Made by a program: the position numbers and the translations under genes. 64,000 bases of DNA, taken from Euborellia annulipes. Its lineage: Eukaryota > Arthropoda > Insecta > Dermaptera > Anisolabididae. The stretch spans positions 29,588 through 93,587 of the forward strand of contig JAKCPI010014979.1 of the NCBI GenBank assembly GCA_023213315.1. Direction: 5' to 3'. The notes under the pieces were generated by a model that ran no database searches, was not told the origin of the DNA, and was given only the letters and a program-made list of their open reading frames with translations. Of the stretch, positions 23,303-33,500 are shown one piece after another; the stretch's first letter is position 1, and each line of letters starts with the position of its first letter.

Positions 23303-23644
23303 GGTGTGTCCGTGTGTCTGTGAACAAAATATCTCAAGAATGAAAAGAGCTAGAAGGGTGAAATTTTATATTTAAGTTTGATACCCCCCTGGGACGTGAC
23401 CCGAAGCTTTTGAACAAAATCGGCCAAAGAGTACTAGTACTTTACTGATGCACTTTTTCAGTTTTTTTCCATTTTCTCAAAATTCGCTCCAACAATTTTG
23501 CTTAAAATTCATAAATCATTTATTTTTTAGATGCTCTTTAAAATGTATATTCGCATTTTAGCCTTGGCATCTTTTGAAGCACACAACTTTCGATTACCGA
23601 AGGTAAGAGAAAGTTGTGTGCTGTGCGACAGTCATACCAGATTT
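23303..23644 (+). repeat. R600 copy, 5' truncated
   Basis: Body from gtgtgtctgtgaacaaaat through ggccaaagagtactagtac to the terminal hairpin (cacacaactttcgattaccg ... gtcataccagatt). The left arm of the hairpin is partly lost. Confidence 0.75.
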
Positions 23645-23869
23645 TTTTTATTCTTCTCCTTTGGCATACCACCATTGAGCTAAACATCGTTGCAAAAATA
23701 TATGTTTACAAAATGTGTATATGTATAAATACAATAAGAAAACAATGTATAGTTTAAAAGAAAAAAAAACATAGTACAAAAATATACTCTAGTAAAAACT
23801 ATAAGAAATAAAACATGGCTAACAAAAAACACTGTACAAACACATTAACTACCAAGAACATTGTAAAAG

Positions 23870-24003
23870 AAATTTTTTTTTTATCAACTTGAATTCTAAT
23901 ATATCGGCGGACTATACCAAACGTCGCGGGTTCGGAAACTAAATAATAATAAATAAAGTAAGAGAAAGTTGTGTGTTGTGCGGCCATTCACACCAGATTT
24001 TTA
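23870..24003 (+). repeat. R600 3' fragment fused to a SINE fragment
   Basis: R600 sequence (cttgaattctaatatatcgg) is interrupted at about 23908-23934 by ctataccaaacgtcgcgggt, the B-box part of the family 1 SINE. It resumes as aaactaaata and the right hairpin arm (gagaaagttgtgtgttgtgc, cacaccagatt). The SINE piece has replaced the hairpin left arm region or was copied in. Confidence 0.6.
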
Positions 24004-24799
24004 AATATCTATTTAATGTAAGGGGTCAAATAAAAAAAAAAACTATATTAAACCACGATTAATGGAAAAAATCTCTAATAACAATTGCAAAAACTTAAAT
24101 GAATTTTAACAGTTTATGTAACAGACTTGCTATACTTGTTTATGAATATCCCTTGAAAAAAACAGTGTATAATTATTAATTTGAAGATAAAATTGTTGAT
24201 TGAAGGATGGAAGTTTAATAATTAAGGCCTTTTAAAATATTTTGCAACCCAAACTTTTAATGATTGTTCACTTTTTTTTGTTACTCATAGTATGTGTCCT
24301 CCGTTGAGAATACGCCATTGCGCTGCAATGAATTTAATAATAAGTCTCATAAATTTTTATACTTATATAACTTCCCTCAAGTTGTTCAGCAAACACATGC
24401 GAGAATCGAAGTTGTTAAAAAACCATCTAAACTTTTTACCCCTGTATACCAGTATATTAAAAATTTTATTGAAAATAAAAAAGACCTAGAGGGAATTTTT
24501 TTTATGATCTTTTCAATCTTTCTCTCAAATAGCCAAACATTATTTTAATAAAAGATGATGAATTATAATTAAACTAATGATCATTATTTAGAGCTAATAG
24601 GGGGGGGGGGGGATTTCTGAATTGCCGATGTCAAATTTCTTCGCTTGTCAAATCCTCTGCGGCTTTCGCCCTTCCTGCTCTGCCCTTTGTTCTCAAACTG
24701 ATAGGCTGTTTCCTCTGATTGCTGACAGCCACTACAGCTAGTCCAGCCCTTTTTGCTTTTCACCTCGACAACAGATTTCCCCAAACAACCCTTTCAACG

Positions 24800-24830
<31 letters not shown>

Positions 24831-25064
24831 CCCTTTCCTTTTTATATTTTTTTTTCTTTAGATAAATGACAATTTAAGAATTTATGTTGAGAGAGGATAA
24901 AAATTTTTCCATTAATAATATTAATTAAAATCGAGTAACATATTTTTTTCATCAATACCACGAAGAAATTGGAAGATAAATTAAAAAAAAATAGAAAAAT
25001 AAAGTTTTTAAATTATGTAAATTACAAGAGACGCTTAGAACTGGTACTCTCAAAATAAGTATTG
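24004..25064. other. Gene-free stretch with a (ct)n tract
   Basis: Poly-G at 24600-24611, (ct)n at about 24800-24827, and a less AT-rich unique part at 24620-24790 without a convincing reading frame. Confidence 0.5.
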
Positions 25065-25072
25065 CTTACTGA

Positions 25073-25343
25073 CAAGGGCGGATACAAGGGGGAGGTAAAA
25101 GGGTAATTACCCCCCCCCCCCGAGATTTGAAAAAAAAAACTTTTTTTCGCAAAAAAAAATTATTTTTAATGTAAAATTTTAAATATTAATACTTACAAAT
25201 TTGATTTGTATTTATATTCTGGCAAACAAGTACAGAATGCGCCTTTAAATTACCGAAATTAAGAAAAAATTGTAAGTTGTGCGACCAGTCACACCAGATT
25301 ACCCCCCCCCCCCTGAGAAACACCTCTGGATCCGCCGCCCTTG
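25073..25343. mobile_element. hAT MITE with perfect 8-bp TSD cttactga
   Basis: The element runs from caagggcggatacaagg to tggatccgccgcccttg (imperfect inverted ends). It is flanked by cttactga at 25065-25072 and 25344-25351. C-rich subterminal runs occur at both ends. The interior includes a hairpin arm gttgtgcgaccagtcacacc identical in plan to the R600 terminal hairpin. A truncated relative in reverse orientation is nested at 60584-60790. Confidence 0.85.
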
Positions 25344-25503
25344 CTTACTGATTACAACAATATGTACACATTTTTACAATTATATCGATATCAAGATGAT
25401 TTTTTTCACAATCCGAATCTTCTATTTATCTAGGTAGAAGTTTGTTTCAAACAACGCCCTATAGATTGTAAATTAGCCAGTCATTGTATCTTTTAAGATA
25501 AGA

Positions 25504-25670
25504 AAGCCTGGCAACAGCCACCACAATCGTTGGGATTAATCGATGCCAAGCCCGGCGAAGACTTGGATTGGGGAGCTCGTTGAACGTCCCCCGGTAGCCA
25601 TCGATACTTGTAATTCAATATAATTATATAAATGACCGCAGTAGCCGAGAGGGTAAATAAAAAAAAAAAA
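25504..25670 (+). repeat. 5S rRNA-derived SINE, copy A
   Basis: Positions 25520-25600 align by eye to the internal control region of 5S rRNA (cgttgggattaatcgatgcc, then cggcgaagacttggattggg). The outer ggcaac...gtagcc pairing recalls 5S helix I. A tail tagccgagagggtaaat and poly-A follow. It is a diverged SINE3-class retroposon, not a 5S gene. Confidence 0.65.
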
Positions 25671-25719
25671 GATAAGGAAATTTGCGAGTTGAGTAATAGG
25701 CGCTACCTGGACTTGAACC

Positions 25720-27603
25720 CCCTGACGGACTAGCTTTTGAAGATCTAGGATAAATATAACTCTTTATAAGATTAAAAAAAACTTTTAATAATTACTTGAT
25801 GTGAGAATAATTTTAAAATAAATAATGCGCATGTTTTTAGAATTCCCCCCTCGAATTCAGCAGCCGCACTTCGTTTTACACAATTTAAAACATTTCCACC
25901 GAGATCCGATTTCTGAACTCGGAAAAGCCTTTAATATATACACCCCTACCTCCGTTCTTTCGTGGATATTCTGACGCTTTTAGCCTAGGAAGTAAAACCT
26001 CTTAATACTGGCAGATCTTAGAGGGTGATCCCCTCGATGATTTCCATTCTCAAAGCACACGCTCTGTATTTGACGTAACTGTCTATGTGTGTGAGGTCGA
26101 GTCATAAATTTCCTAAAAATAATTAATCTCCAGACGAGTTTAATGTAAATATCTGGTTGGGGATGGTGAAAATGGTTTTAGGCCTTTGAGTGAAAATCCG
26201 CACGCTATCGAAATAAAGTAAAGTGTAGGCTGGCTATACGATTCATGAGGAAACATGCGCCTTGCCATAAAGCCTTTTGATTACTTGCCGACCGGGCAGA
26301 ATGTGATATATCCGGCAGGACAGGGGGAGTTCATCGGGGACGATGGACGACCAGACGAGGGTCAGCGAACACACTTCCGTTTCCACATTTGCACAGAGGG
26401 GAGTGAGTGTCCTGAAGAAGCCCTTGAAATGATATTGAAACCCCCCATGGTCTTCTTCGTTTTCTTACTGCTGTCCTAAGCAAATTAACCGGAAAATGCT
26501 TGTCTTGCATTGATTCAATTTATCGCCGCGATACACGCGTGGTGCTCGCATCAAAGTGAGAGTAATTGGATCACGAAGTAAAAAAAAAAAAAAACGCTGA
26601 GTCTTTTCGGCCAAAAGGTTATAAACATAAAAATTCAATAAGAATTGGTAAATGGAACTTTTTTCCTAAAATTGAACAAATATGATTATATCCCTAAAGC
26701 ATGTTAGAGTAATAACTAAGAAATAGAATTTGATTTTTTTTTTTTAATGTACACATATCAGAAAAAATATTTATTCTTTTTATATTAAAGAGCGAATAAT
26801 TTAAAAAAAAATTTGCAATATTTGTTCCAATGCAGCCTATAGAAGACGAGTTTATCCCTAACGCAATGTCATTGACAATGTTGCATTTGCCAAACACGAT
26901 CAAGATCAAAAAAATATTTGCTCTAGGATGCCGAAAAGACTAAAAAAGAAAGATGAAGAAAACTTAAAAATAAAAAATTTTGTAAAAAATTTATTCAAAT
27001 TACGATTTGAATTTAAATACTACAATACAATAATAATTATTAAAAAAATGGAAATTCAAGCCCAGAAACATTATTAGGGGATTGTAAATGTAGGCCTCCA
27101 TCAGCAGAAAGAAAAAAAAAATTTTTTAATATATTGATAGACCCAGGGGGGTCAAACTCGGTTTGTTTACATTTTTTCCATTTCAAGAGAGTGACGTCAT
27201 GGAGCTACTCCTTTTGTAAAAAATCGTTCGAAACAAACAATTTATAAAAATTTATACACGCCATATTATTAATAAAGTAGTATAAATACCTGGGTCTAAA
27301 TTAGTTTAGTCTGAAACTATACAATTTGCAAATAAAACAAAATGAATGTGAACTAGGTTATAAACAGTCAACAATGCTACCAAATAGAAAAATATATGCA
27401 AGGAGGAGCTTCATGACGTGGACCAATCAAAAACTGTGACCTGAAAATTGTTTGATTACTAGTTTCTGGCCAACCTGTGTATTTAAAGACCTTGGATAGA
27501 CCCAAGTTTTGATGATCAGTGTTTACAAACAACCAACTATGGTACATTTACAAAGTACATTTCTATTAATATTAGCCTATTTACAGGTATTTATTATATT
27601 TTT
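25720..27603. other. Gene-free stretch with GC-richer unique islands
   Basis: About 25860-26100 and 26220-26580 are GC-richer and not repeated in the window. The 74-codon frame at 26255-26479 has no recognised motif or splice context. About 27137-27298 carries tagacccagg/cctgggtcta, an inverted pair too short to classify. The rest is AT-rich. Candidate regulatory DNA; no gene called. Confidence 0.5.
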
Positions 27604-28226
27604 TACTTTCTCTAATCTATATATATAATATATAGAAAGAGAAAGTATTGGATTCATGTCAAAAATTCGATGTCGAGATTTTAATGAATATACGCATTTT
27701 GAGGTCTCCTGCGTCCAAAAAAGTGATTTTCGTCTGTCTGTGTTAAATTTAAAGCATGAAGCAATTGAACTATGAAGTTAAAATTTTATATTCAAGTTAA
27801 GCACCCCCCCCCCACGGGTGAAAATAAGCTATTAAACAATTTCGGCCAAAAAGTACTAGTACTTTTTTGATGTATTTTTACAGTTCTTTTCGATTTTCTC
27901 AAAATTCGCTCAAACGATTTTGATTAAAATTCAAAAATCTATTATTTTTTAGATGCTCTTTAAAATGTATATTCTCATTTTGGCATTGCAATCTTATGAA
28001 GACCACTTTACTCTTGTACTTCATAGAAAAGATAAGAGAAATGGTTGCAATGGTATCAGAATATAAATATTTTCCTCTGTTTATGAATTGAATTAAAATG
28101 TACCTTACTATCGGAAACTAAATACAGTAGTATATGTCTACACAAAAAATCTGGCGAGACAAGCATAGAGCACAACTTTCTCTTACCAAAGGTAAGAGTA
28201 CTCTACGACCAGTCGATCAGATTATT
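27604..28226 (+). repeat. R600 copy, nearly full length
   Basis: The left end is an AT palindrome (tactttctct ... agagaaagta, 27604-27648). The body (cattcatgtcaaaaattcg-type region, ggccaaaaagtactagtac, gagaaatggttgcaatgg) leads to a damaged terminal hairpin at 28146-28224. It defines the layout of the family: left AT hairpin, body of about 500 bp, right hairpin. Confidence 0.75.
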
Positions 28227-28358
28227 TCTGTATTTGATCAACCTTTATAGATTTTTCATGATGGAGGGAGAGAAGAGAGGTTTTTCCATCAAAAATCTTT
28301 ACTAAAGATGGATGAATAAAATTTGTCCGATAGATTTGGTATTTTAAGAGAACGATGG

Positions 28359-28563
28359 GGGGCCTGGCAACGGAGAAGATCAACAGTCACCACAATCGTT
28401 GAGGTTAAGTGATGCCAAGCGGGGCGAAAGCTCGGGATTGGTGACCCCGAGCAATCAGCGTGTGGAACGCCCCCCGGTTGCCATCGATACAATGTATATT
28501 AAAATTTATATAATAAATAAATAACCCCTAAATGGCCTCTGTAGCCGAAAAGGGTTAAAAAAA
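28359..28563 (+). repeat. 5S rRNA-derived SINE, copy B, with 13-bp TSD
   Basis: Flanked by the duplication aagagaacgatgg (28346-28358 and 28564-28576), so both ends are defined. The head of about 120 nt matches 5S rRNA in order: gttgaggttaagtgatgcc (A-box region), cggggcgaaagctc, gggattggtgacc (C-box region), with ggcaac/gttgcc able to close a terminal helix. An AT-rich linker and the 3' module ggcctctgtagccgaaaagg with an A tail follow. 5S-headed SINEs (SINE3) rely on the internal 5S promoter and a partner LINE; that is family knowledge. The partner is not in the window. Confidence 0.85.
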
Positions 28564-28576
28564 AAGAGAACGATGG

Positions 28577-29712
28577 AAAGCCTGTCTGTCTGCGTCTTAA
28601 AAAAAAATTCTCAAGTTTATTTCCGAATTCCGGAGCTAAATTGAATATTAAAAAAAACAAAAAAAAAACACCCAATAAAATAATATAAATAAGTAGCCTA
28701 ATCTCGTAATCTTCTATATCTTTATCTTTGAATCAAGAAAGTTTTTTTAAGGAAATTAAGAAAAATCGAAGAATTTTAAATCCATTTCTGCAAAATCATT
28801 AAATTAATCAAATTATATAAGATCTTTATTGGTGTGAATACCTATTCTTTTTTTTTTGGCCCCCTTTTCTTCTTCGAAAAAGGCGTTATTCAGCACCAAG
28901 ATGAAGTTTTTATCTTTTCCAAGTGATGTCAGACGTCACTTGATGCTTTTATCTCGCACACCAATAAAAAATAATAAATGACTAAAGGATATTCACATAC
29001 TAAACTTGAAACAACCGGTTTTGTGATACCTCGAAATAAGCATTTGTTTAAAATATAAATTTATTTTTTTTCCCTCCCCGACATATCAACATGCCTTCCT
29101 TATTTCTATCTTGACATAGAGTTAACTTGAATTTATTGTCACAACACTATATCTTTCTTATTACCCTTTGTACTAGGATTACATATTTTCTAGTTTTATT
29201 TTATATTATACCAGAGGATTCATGAATCCATAATAATGTTCAATAGAAAATTATAAAATTTTATTTGAGAATATGTTCGTAAAAAATGTATTTATTGCTA
29301 TATCGCTTTTTACCTGAATTTCACCCTAAATCGTATTTGGAAACCAGTTATGAAATATCAGTTGGTATTAAAATTACCCTCTTTACTTTACTAAAAGAAA
29401 TAGGAGATGATGGAGATAAAAAGTAAGATAACACGGGGATAGAGTTTAAAAAAAAAAAAAAATTTCCAATCGACCAATCAGGATCTTCGGGATTTGAAAA
29501 AGATTACAGTAATGTTCGGCTTGTTTATTGTTATTACATTATGAAATAAGGCTTAATTTCTTATAAATTATAGTAATTTTTGATTCAGAGCAGTCCCTTT
29601 TTTCTCTTGTTAAAAGAATCTCTTAAAATTCCTTGTGAGTAGAAATAGGGTCAAACAAATTTTCCCAACCAACCAACAATTCCCCACCTTTTGCAAACAA
29701 AATTTTTTTTTA

Positions 29713-29755
<43 letters not shown>

Positions 29756-30218
29756 CCCCCCCTAAAAAATTTTTTTTTTTGGAAAATTTTTAAATTTTTT
29801 TTTTAGATAACAGATAGCCGGAAGCGATAATTTGGTTGCCTATGGTCAGGGCAGTTTCTGGGTAAATCGTCATTTTTGTCGTATTTCTTCACTTTTTCAC
29901 AAACTTACAAAATCCCATTATATACTAGCATAGTAGTTTAGATTAAAATCACCCTCCTGGGGGGTATGGGGTTGGCAGGTGACTTTACAATTATACTTGC
30001 TTTTTCTATAGATCTATTGCAATATTCTATTTAAAATAATTTTTATAATAAAATACCGGTAAATAATTAAAAACCACTTCTACATGGTTGAAAGGTTAAA
30101 GATAGTAACAATATCTATATTATAATAAAAGTCAAGGGGAGAGGATTCGGATTCCAGAATATTTATTTAAATCATTTGTATATTAAATTGCCTGAATCAA
30201 AATATCATAATAAATTAT
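28577..30218. other. Gene-free stretch with a long poly-T tract
   Basis: AT-rich. Positions about 29700-29800 are almost pure T interrupted by a C run, which may partly be an assembly or sequencing artefact. No gene seen. Confidence 0.55.
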
Positions 30219-30854
30219 TACTTCCTCTTACCTCTATTTAAGTTAATATATAGAGAGAGAAAGTATTAGATTCATGTCAAAAATTCGATGTCGAGATTTT
30301 GATGGATATACACGTTTTGAGGTCCTCTGAATCCAAAACAGTTTTCGCAACATGGTCTGTCTGTCTGTCTGTGTTCAATATTAAGCATGAAGGAATTGAG
30401 CTACGAGGTTGGAATTTTATATTTAAGTTAGACACCCCTCTGGGGCGTGAAAATAAGCAAAATCGGCCAAAGAGTACTAATACTTTACTGATGAACTTTG
30501 TCAATTTTTTTCGATTTTCTAAAAATTCGCTCAAACGATTTTGAATAAAATTCAAAAATCAATTATTTTTTACCTGCTGTTTAAAATGTATATTCTTATT
30601 TTGGCATTGAAATCTTCTGAAGACCACTTTACTTTTGTACTTCATAGGAAAGATTGGAGAAATGGTTACTATGATAACAAAATATAAATATTATCCTATG
30701 TTTATAAATTTTACATCTTGAATTCTAATATATCTCTGCGAAAACTAAATATAAGTCGACACCAAAAAAATCTGGTGTGACAAGCACAGAACACAACTTT
30801 CGATTACCGAAGTTAAGAGAAAGTTGTGTGCTGTGCGACCAGTCACACCAGATT
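30219..30854 (+). repeat. R600 copy, essentially full length
   Basis: Left AT hairpin tacttcctcttacc...agagagaaagta (30219-30267). Body with (gtct)n at 30356-30370. Well-formed terminal hairpin 30768-30854, whose arms aatctggtgtgac and gtcacaccagatt pair over 13 bp and whose inner arms acaacttt(c)/gaaagttgtg pair again. Overlapping frames on both strands (30277-30555) are products of repeat sequence. Best copy for defining the family. Confidence 0.8.
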
Positions 30855-30907
30855 TTATACTATAAACAACAACAAGAAATTTTTTTTTTTACTTCAGCAA
30901 AGTCACT

Positions 30908-31012
30908 AAAACCCTCGGGCCCTGGTGTAGTGGCTAGCGTGTTGGCCTTCTATACCAAGAGTCGCGGGTTCGGATCCCAGGCAGTCCGATTAAGCCATTT
31001 GGAATCATTTTG
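30908..31012 (+). repeat. tRNA-derived SINE (family 1)
   Basis: The A box tggtgtagtggctagcg (about 30923-30939) and B box gggttcggatccc (about 30966-30978) are spaced as in a tRNA gene. They are followed by the family-specific gattaagccatttgg. No intact cloverleaf or 3' tail, so it is a retroposon. Confidence 0.75.
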
Positions 31013-32571
31013 ATTACATTATATAAATTAATTTAATATGTATAAATAAACTATTAAAATAATTTTTTGTCTTTCCGCAAGAGAATTTTTTATTTAAACC
31101 TTATCTGTTCATGTTTTTATAATTATTATAAAAGGTAGTCAATATATCGGACCTTTAGATCACCAAGCAAGAACAGTAGCTTATAGACTATTTATATACT
31201 AGTACAAATATTTCTTGTAAATAAAGTGTCAACGTTTATTTATTGAAATGTGAACACTTAAGGAAATATTTCAAATTAAATTACAAAATTTATTTGACCG
31301 GAAAGTAATAATTTTATATAAATTTATATTTACACGATATTTGTTTTATAAATTAAAGCGTTTCTAATCATTTGAATTTATTGATCAAATGCATTTATTT
31401 TATTACAATAGCTATTGAGTCATATTTGATAAATGCTAAAGTATTAGGGCGATGGGGGTATGGAATGGTGAGTCGGCAACAACACTTGGAACAATTTTGA
31501 ATTATTTTCCATATAAACAACAACACAATACAAGCCCACTTTGTGTGCTATATCGCAATTTTAAATTATTGTTTAATTTTCGTTTGATTCTTTGAATGAA
31601 TGAAAAAAAAAAACAATGGTTTTTGATTTTCTCCAATTTGGTAAATATTAAAGATTTATTTGTGCGTATAGTTTTTTTTATTTTGAAAGTAATAATACCC
31701 TTTAACAAGGGCTTTATTGTGAGAAATTTAAAAAACAAGGGTGGATATATGATTCAGCTTTCTTTTAACGATTCTGATCAGCAATAAATCGTTATATATG
31801 AATCTCGAGTTAGAGCTTTAATAAAGTTTTGCCCTCTGGGGTTGCAGGACGTAATTTATTTGGGGGTCCATAATCGACCGATGTTTAATTTAATATCAAC
31901 TTATAAGAATTTTATCCTGTTTTTTATTTAGTTTCAATTCAATTTTATTAATACTTATTCTACATGTTATTCTTTATAACTCTATTACTTTATATGTATA
32001 AAAGAAAAATAAACAAAATATTTCAATAAAACTTCGGAAAATAGATGAAAAATTATAAGATAAAAAGTTTAAATGATCACTTGTAAAAAAAACCTTTAAG
32101 CATATAAAAAAAATATTTCAATTTCCTCCCACTCCTCAAGCAAAAAATTGGTTTAATTTAAAATGAAATGGAGTTATATTATAAAAATAATTTTAGAGCC
32201 AACTGGAATTACAATTGATTGGAAAATAGTCAGTAGTTTCAAATTAATTTTATTTTAAAACCATGGTCAATAAAAATGATAAAACATTCCTGGGCCGCAC
32301 TGAAGTAGATACTCTTATTCTAGGGATCAGGGACAAGAGACAAAAATTTTGCTTTTGTTTACTGAAAATGGGGTTAAAAATGGCAAACCAGGAAAATAGG
32401 GTGAGGAGAGACCCAATGGATAAGCCAATAAGTTGGAAATTAGTTGGGAATTTCTTCAATTCTCTACGGGTCTCGAAATTAGATAAACAATCGAGAAGAT
32501 AATAAAACAGGAATGATAGGATTGTTGATCAAGAGCTCTAGAGAGAGCCAGATTATATGCATTGTGAGTAG
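31013..32571. other. AT-rich stretch, no gene seen
   Basis: Several 60-79 codon frames exist on both strands around 31.5-31.8 and 32.25-32.5 kb, but they mirror each other and have no domain. No repeats with defined ends are seen. Confidence 0.5.
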
Positions 32572-32765
32572 AGGATCTACACACGTAACTGCAAACTTGA
32601 TAAGCATGCATGAACAAAGTTTTTGTACGTGCAAGCAAACTATAGCGTCTATAGGGAAATTTTGCTCAAGCATTTTAATTGTACAAGCCGCTTGATGCTC
32701 GATTGAATTTTAATCATCCAAGCTTGCACAAGCATGTTTGTGCAAGCGAAACGTAACGTGTGTAG

Positions 32766-32993
32766 ATGTGGCTTGTACAAGCAAACGAGAGGTCTAAAGT
32801 TACTCTGTGTCGTAAATGCAAACTAATCATCATGTCTTGCGACCTAAAGAAAGCGCACAGAGAATTATTGGAAGATTTTATTCTCAAATATCAAAATCAC
32901 TCGTGTCTGTGGCGAATTAAGTCATCTGAGTATCATAATAAGACGAAGAAGGAAGCAGCATATAATATCTTATTAAATAAATATAGAATATAG
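32766..32993 (+). pseudogene. MADF-domain protein remnant (PIF/Harbinger accessory protein)
   Basis: A 75-residue open frame. The likely coding part starts at Met23 (32832). Residues 36-75 read like the first helices of a MADF (Adf-1 type Myb/SANT-like) DNA-binding domain: acidic-hydrophobic FIL.KY, then HSCLW, a short linker with S.EYHN, and KK.AAYNILL..Y. The frame ends by running into the hammerhead unit inserted at 32986; the duplicated target reappears at 33234, where the frame continues for some codons (N-K-Y-K-I-Y). The protein is therefore truncated by insertion. In PIF/Harbinger elements such proteins assist the transposase in DNA binding and nuclear entry. Family call is moderately sure; function in this copy is lost. 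Confidence 0.6.
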
Positions 32994-33233
32994 AAAATAA
33001 ATAAATAAAATTAGTTTATAAACTAATTAAGCACAAAGTTGGCATTGTTGTTGCGGCACAAATTTGTGCCTAATTAGTTTACGGTATAAGCCTACAAGGA
33101 CTGAGGATGGACGAATAAAATTTTGTCCGAAACGTCTCCTTTTCGGCATTTGGCATCCAAAGGTTCTCTTTATTTGCTAAACCCGTACTTGGTCTCTTCC
33201 ATTCCATAACATCAACAGTAACTTCTCTTCAGC
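32986..33233 (+). mobile_element. Hammerhead unit 3, inserted in the MADF frame
   Basis: Flanked by a 13-bp duplication ttaaataaatata (32973-32985 and 33234-33246). Carries one hammerhead-like motif at 33096-33141 and a small inverted repeat (aattagttta at about 33009 and 33072). Unlike the other units it has no long inverted arms. Confidence 0.6.
33096..33141 (+). ncRNA. Hammerhead-like ribozyme motif, unit 3
   Basis: Stem I aagga (33096-33100) with tcctt (33137-33141), 5 bp perfect. CUGAGGA 33101-33107, U 33108, stem II GGAC/GUCC with a 12-nt loop, GAAACGUC 33129-33136. All conserved core residues of the hammerhead are present except stem III. Confidence 0.65.
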
Positions 33234-33445
33234 TTAAATAAATATAAAATATATAGGTATAATATGCTTGTACAAAAATATTGGTCATGCATGCTTGTCA
33301 AGTTTGCATTTACGTGTGTAGCCACCATAAGGAATTCAGCTATTCACCTCGCTTACATATCATAAGGAATATCTCGTAGATAATATATAACAACAATATC
33401 AGCATCTCATGTGTGTTATTCATAGAGATTACTTATATTTTCTCT

Positions 33446-33500
33446 TATGAAAACTGATAATGGCGTTGTTTAATTAAAGCCGAAACGGGGATTTTCATTC
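33446..33500 (+). ncRNA. Degenerate hammerhead-like motif
   Basis: atgaaaa and ttttcat form a 7-bp stem I around CUGAUAA, UGGC...GCC and GAAACGGGG. Two core changes (CUGAUAA, GGG instead of GUC) make it probably inactive. Confidence 0.4.

Larger units (their letters stand above)
32572..33327. mobile_element. PIF/Harbinger element with MADF remnant, interrupted
   Basis: The outer sequences aggatctacacacgtaactg and cagtttgcatttacgtgtg-type right end (tttgcatttacgtgtgtagcc, ending about 33327) are the same termini as the 8.2-kb MITE. A MADF coding remnant (32832-32993) and a hammerhead unit (32986-33233) lie between them. A DNA-binding Myb/MADF partner beside the transposase is typical of autonomous PIF/Harbinger elements; the transposase itself is not here. 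Target duplication not resolved. Confidence 0.6.

Noticed and set aside
26255..26479. 74-codon frame in a GC-richer region
   Set aside because: No motif; C-terminal hydrophobic run is T-rich DNA; insufficient support.
27137..27298. Possible MITE with tagacccagg ends
   Set aside because: Only about 10 bp of inverted match, and a third copy of the word in direct orientation nearby.
28370..28480. 5S rRNA gene
   Set aside because: Diverged from 5S, continues into a SINE body with A tail, and is flanked by a target duplication.
29700..29800. Long poly-T tract as a retroposon tail
   Set aside because: No retroposon body attached; low complexity and possibly an assembly artefact.
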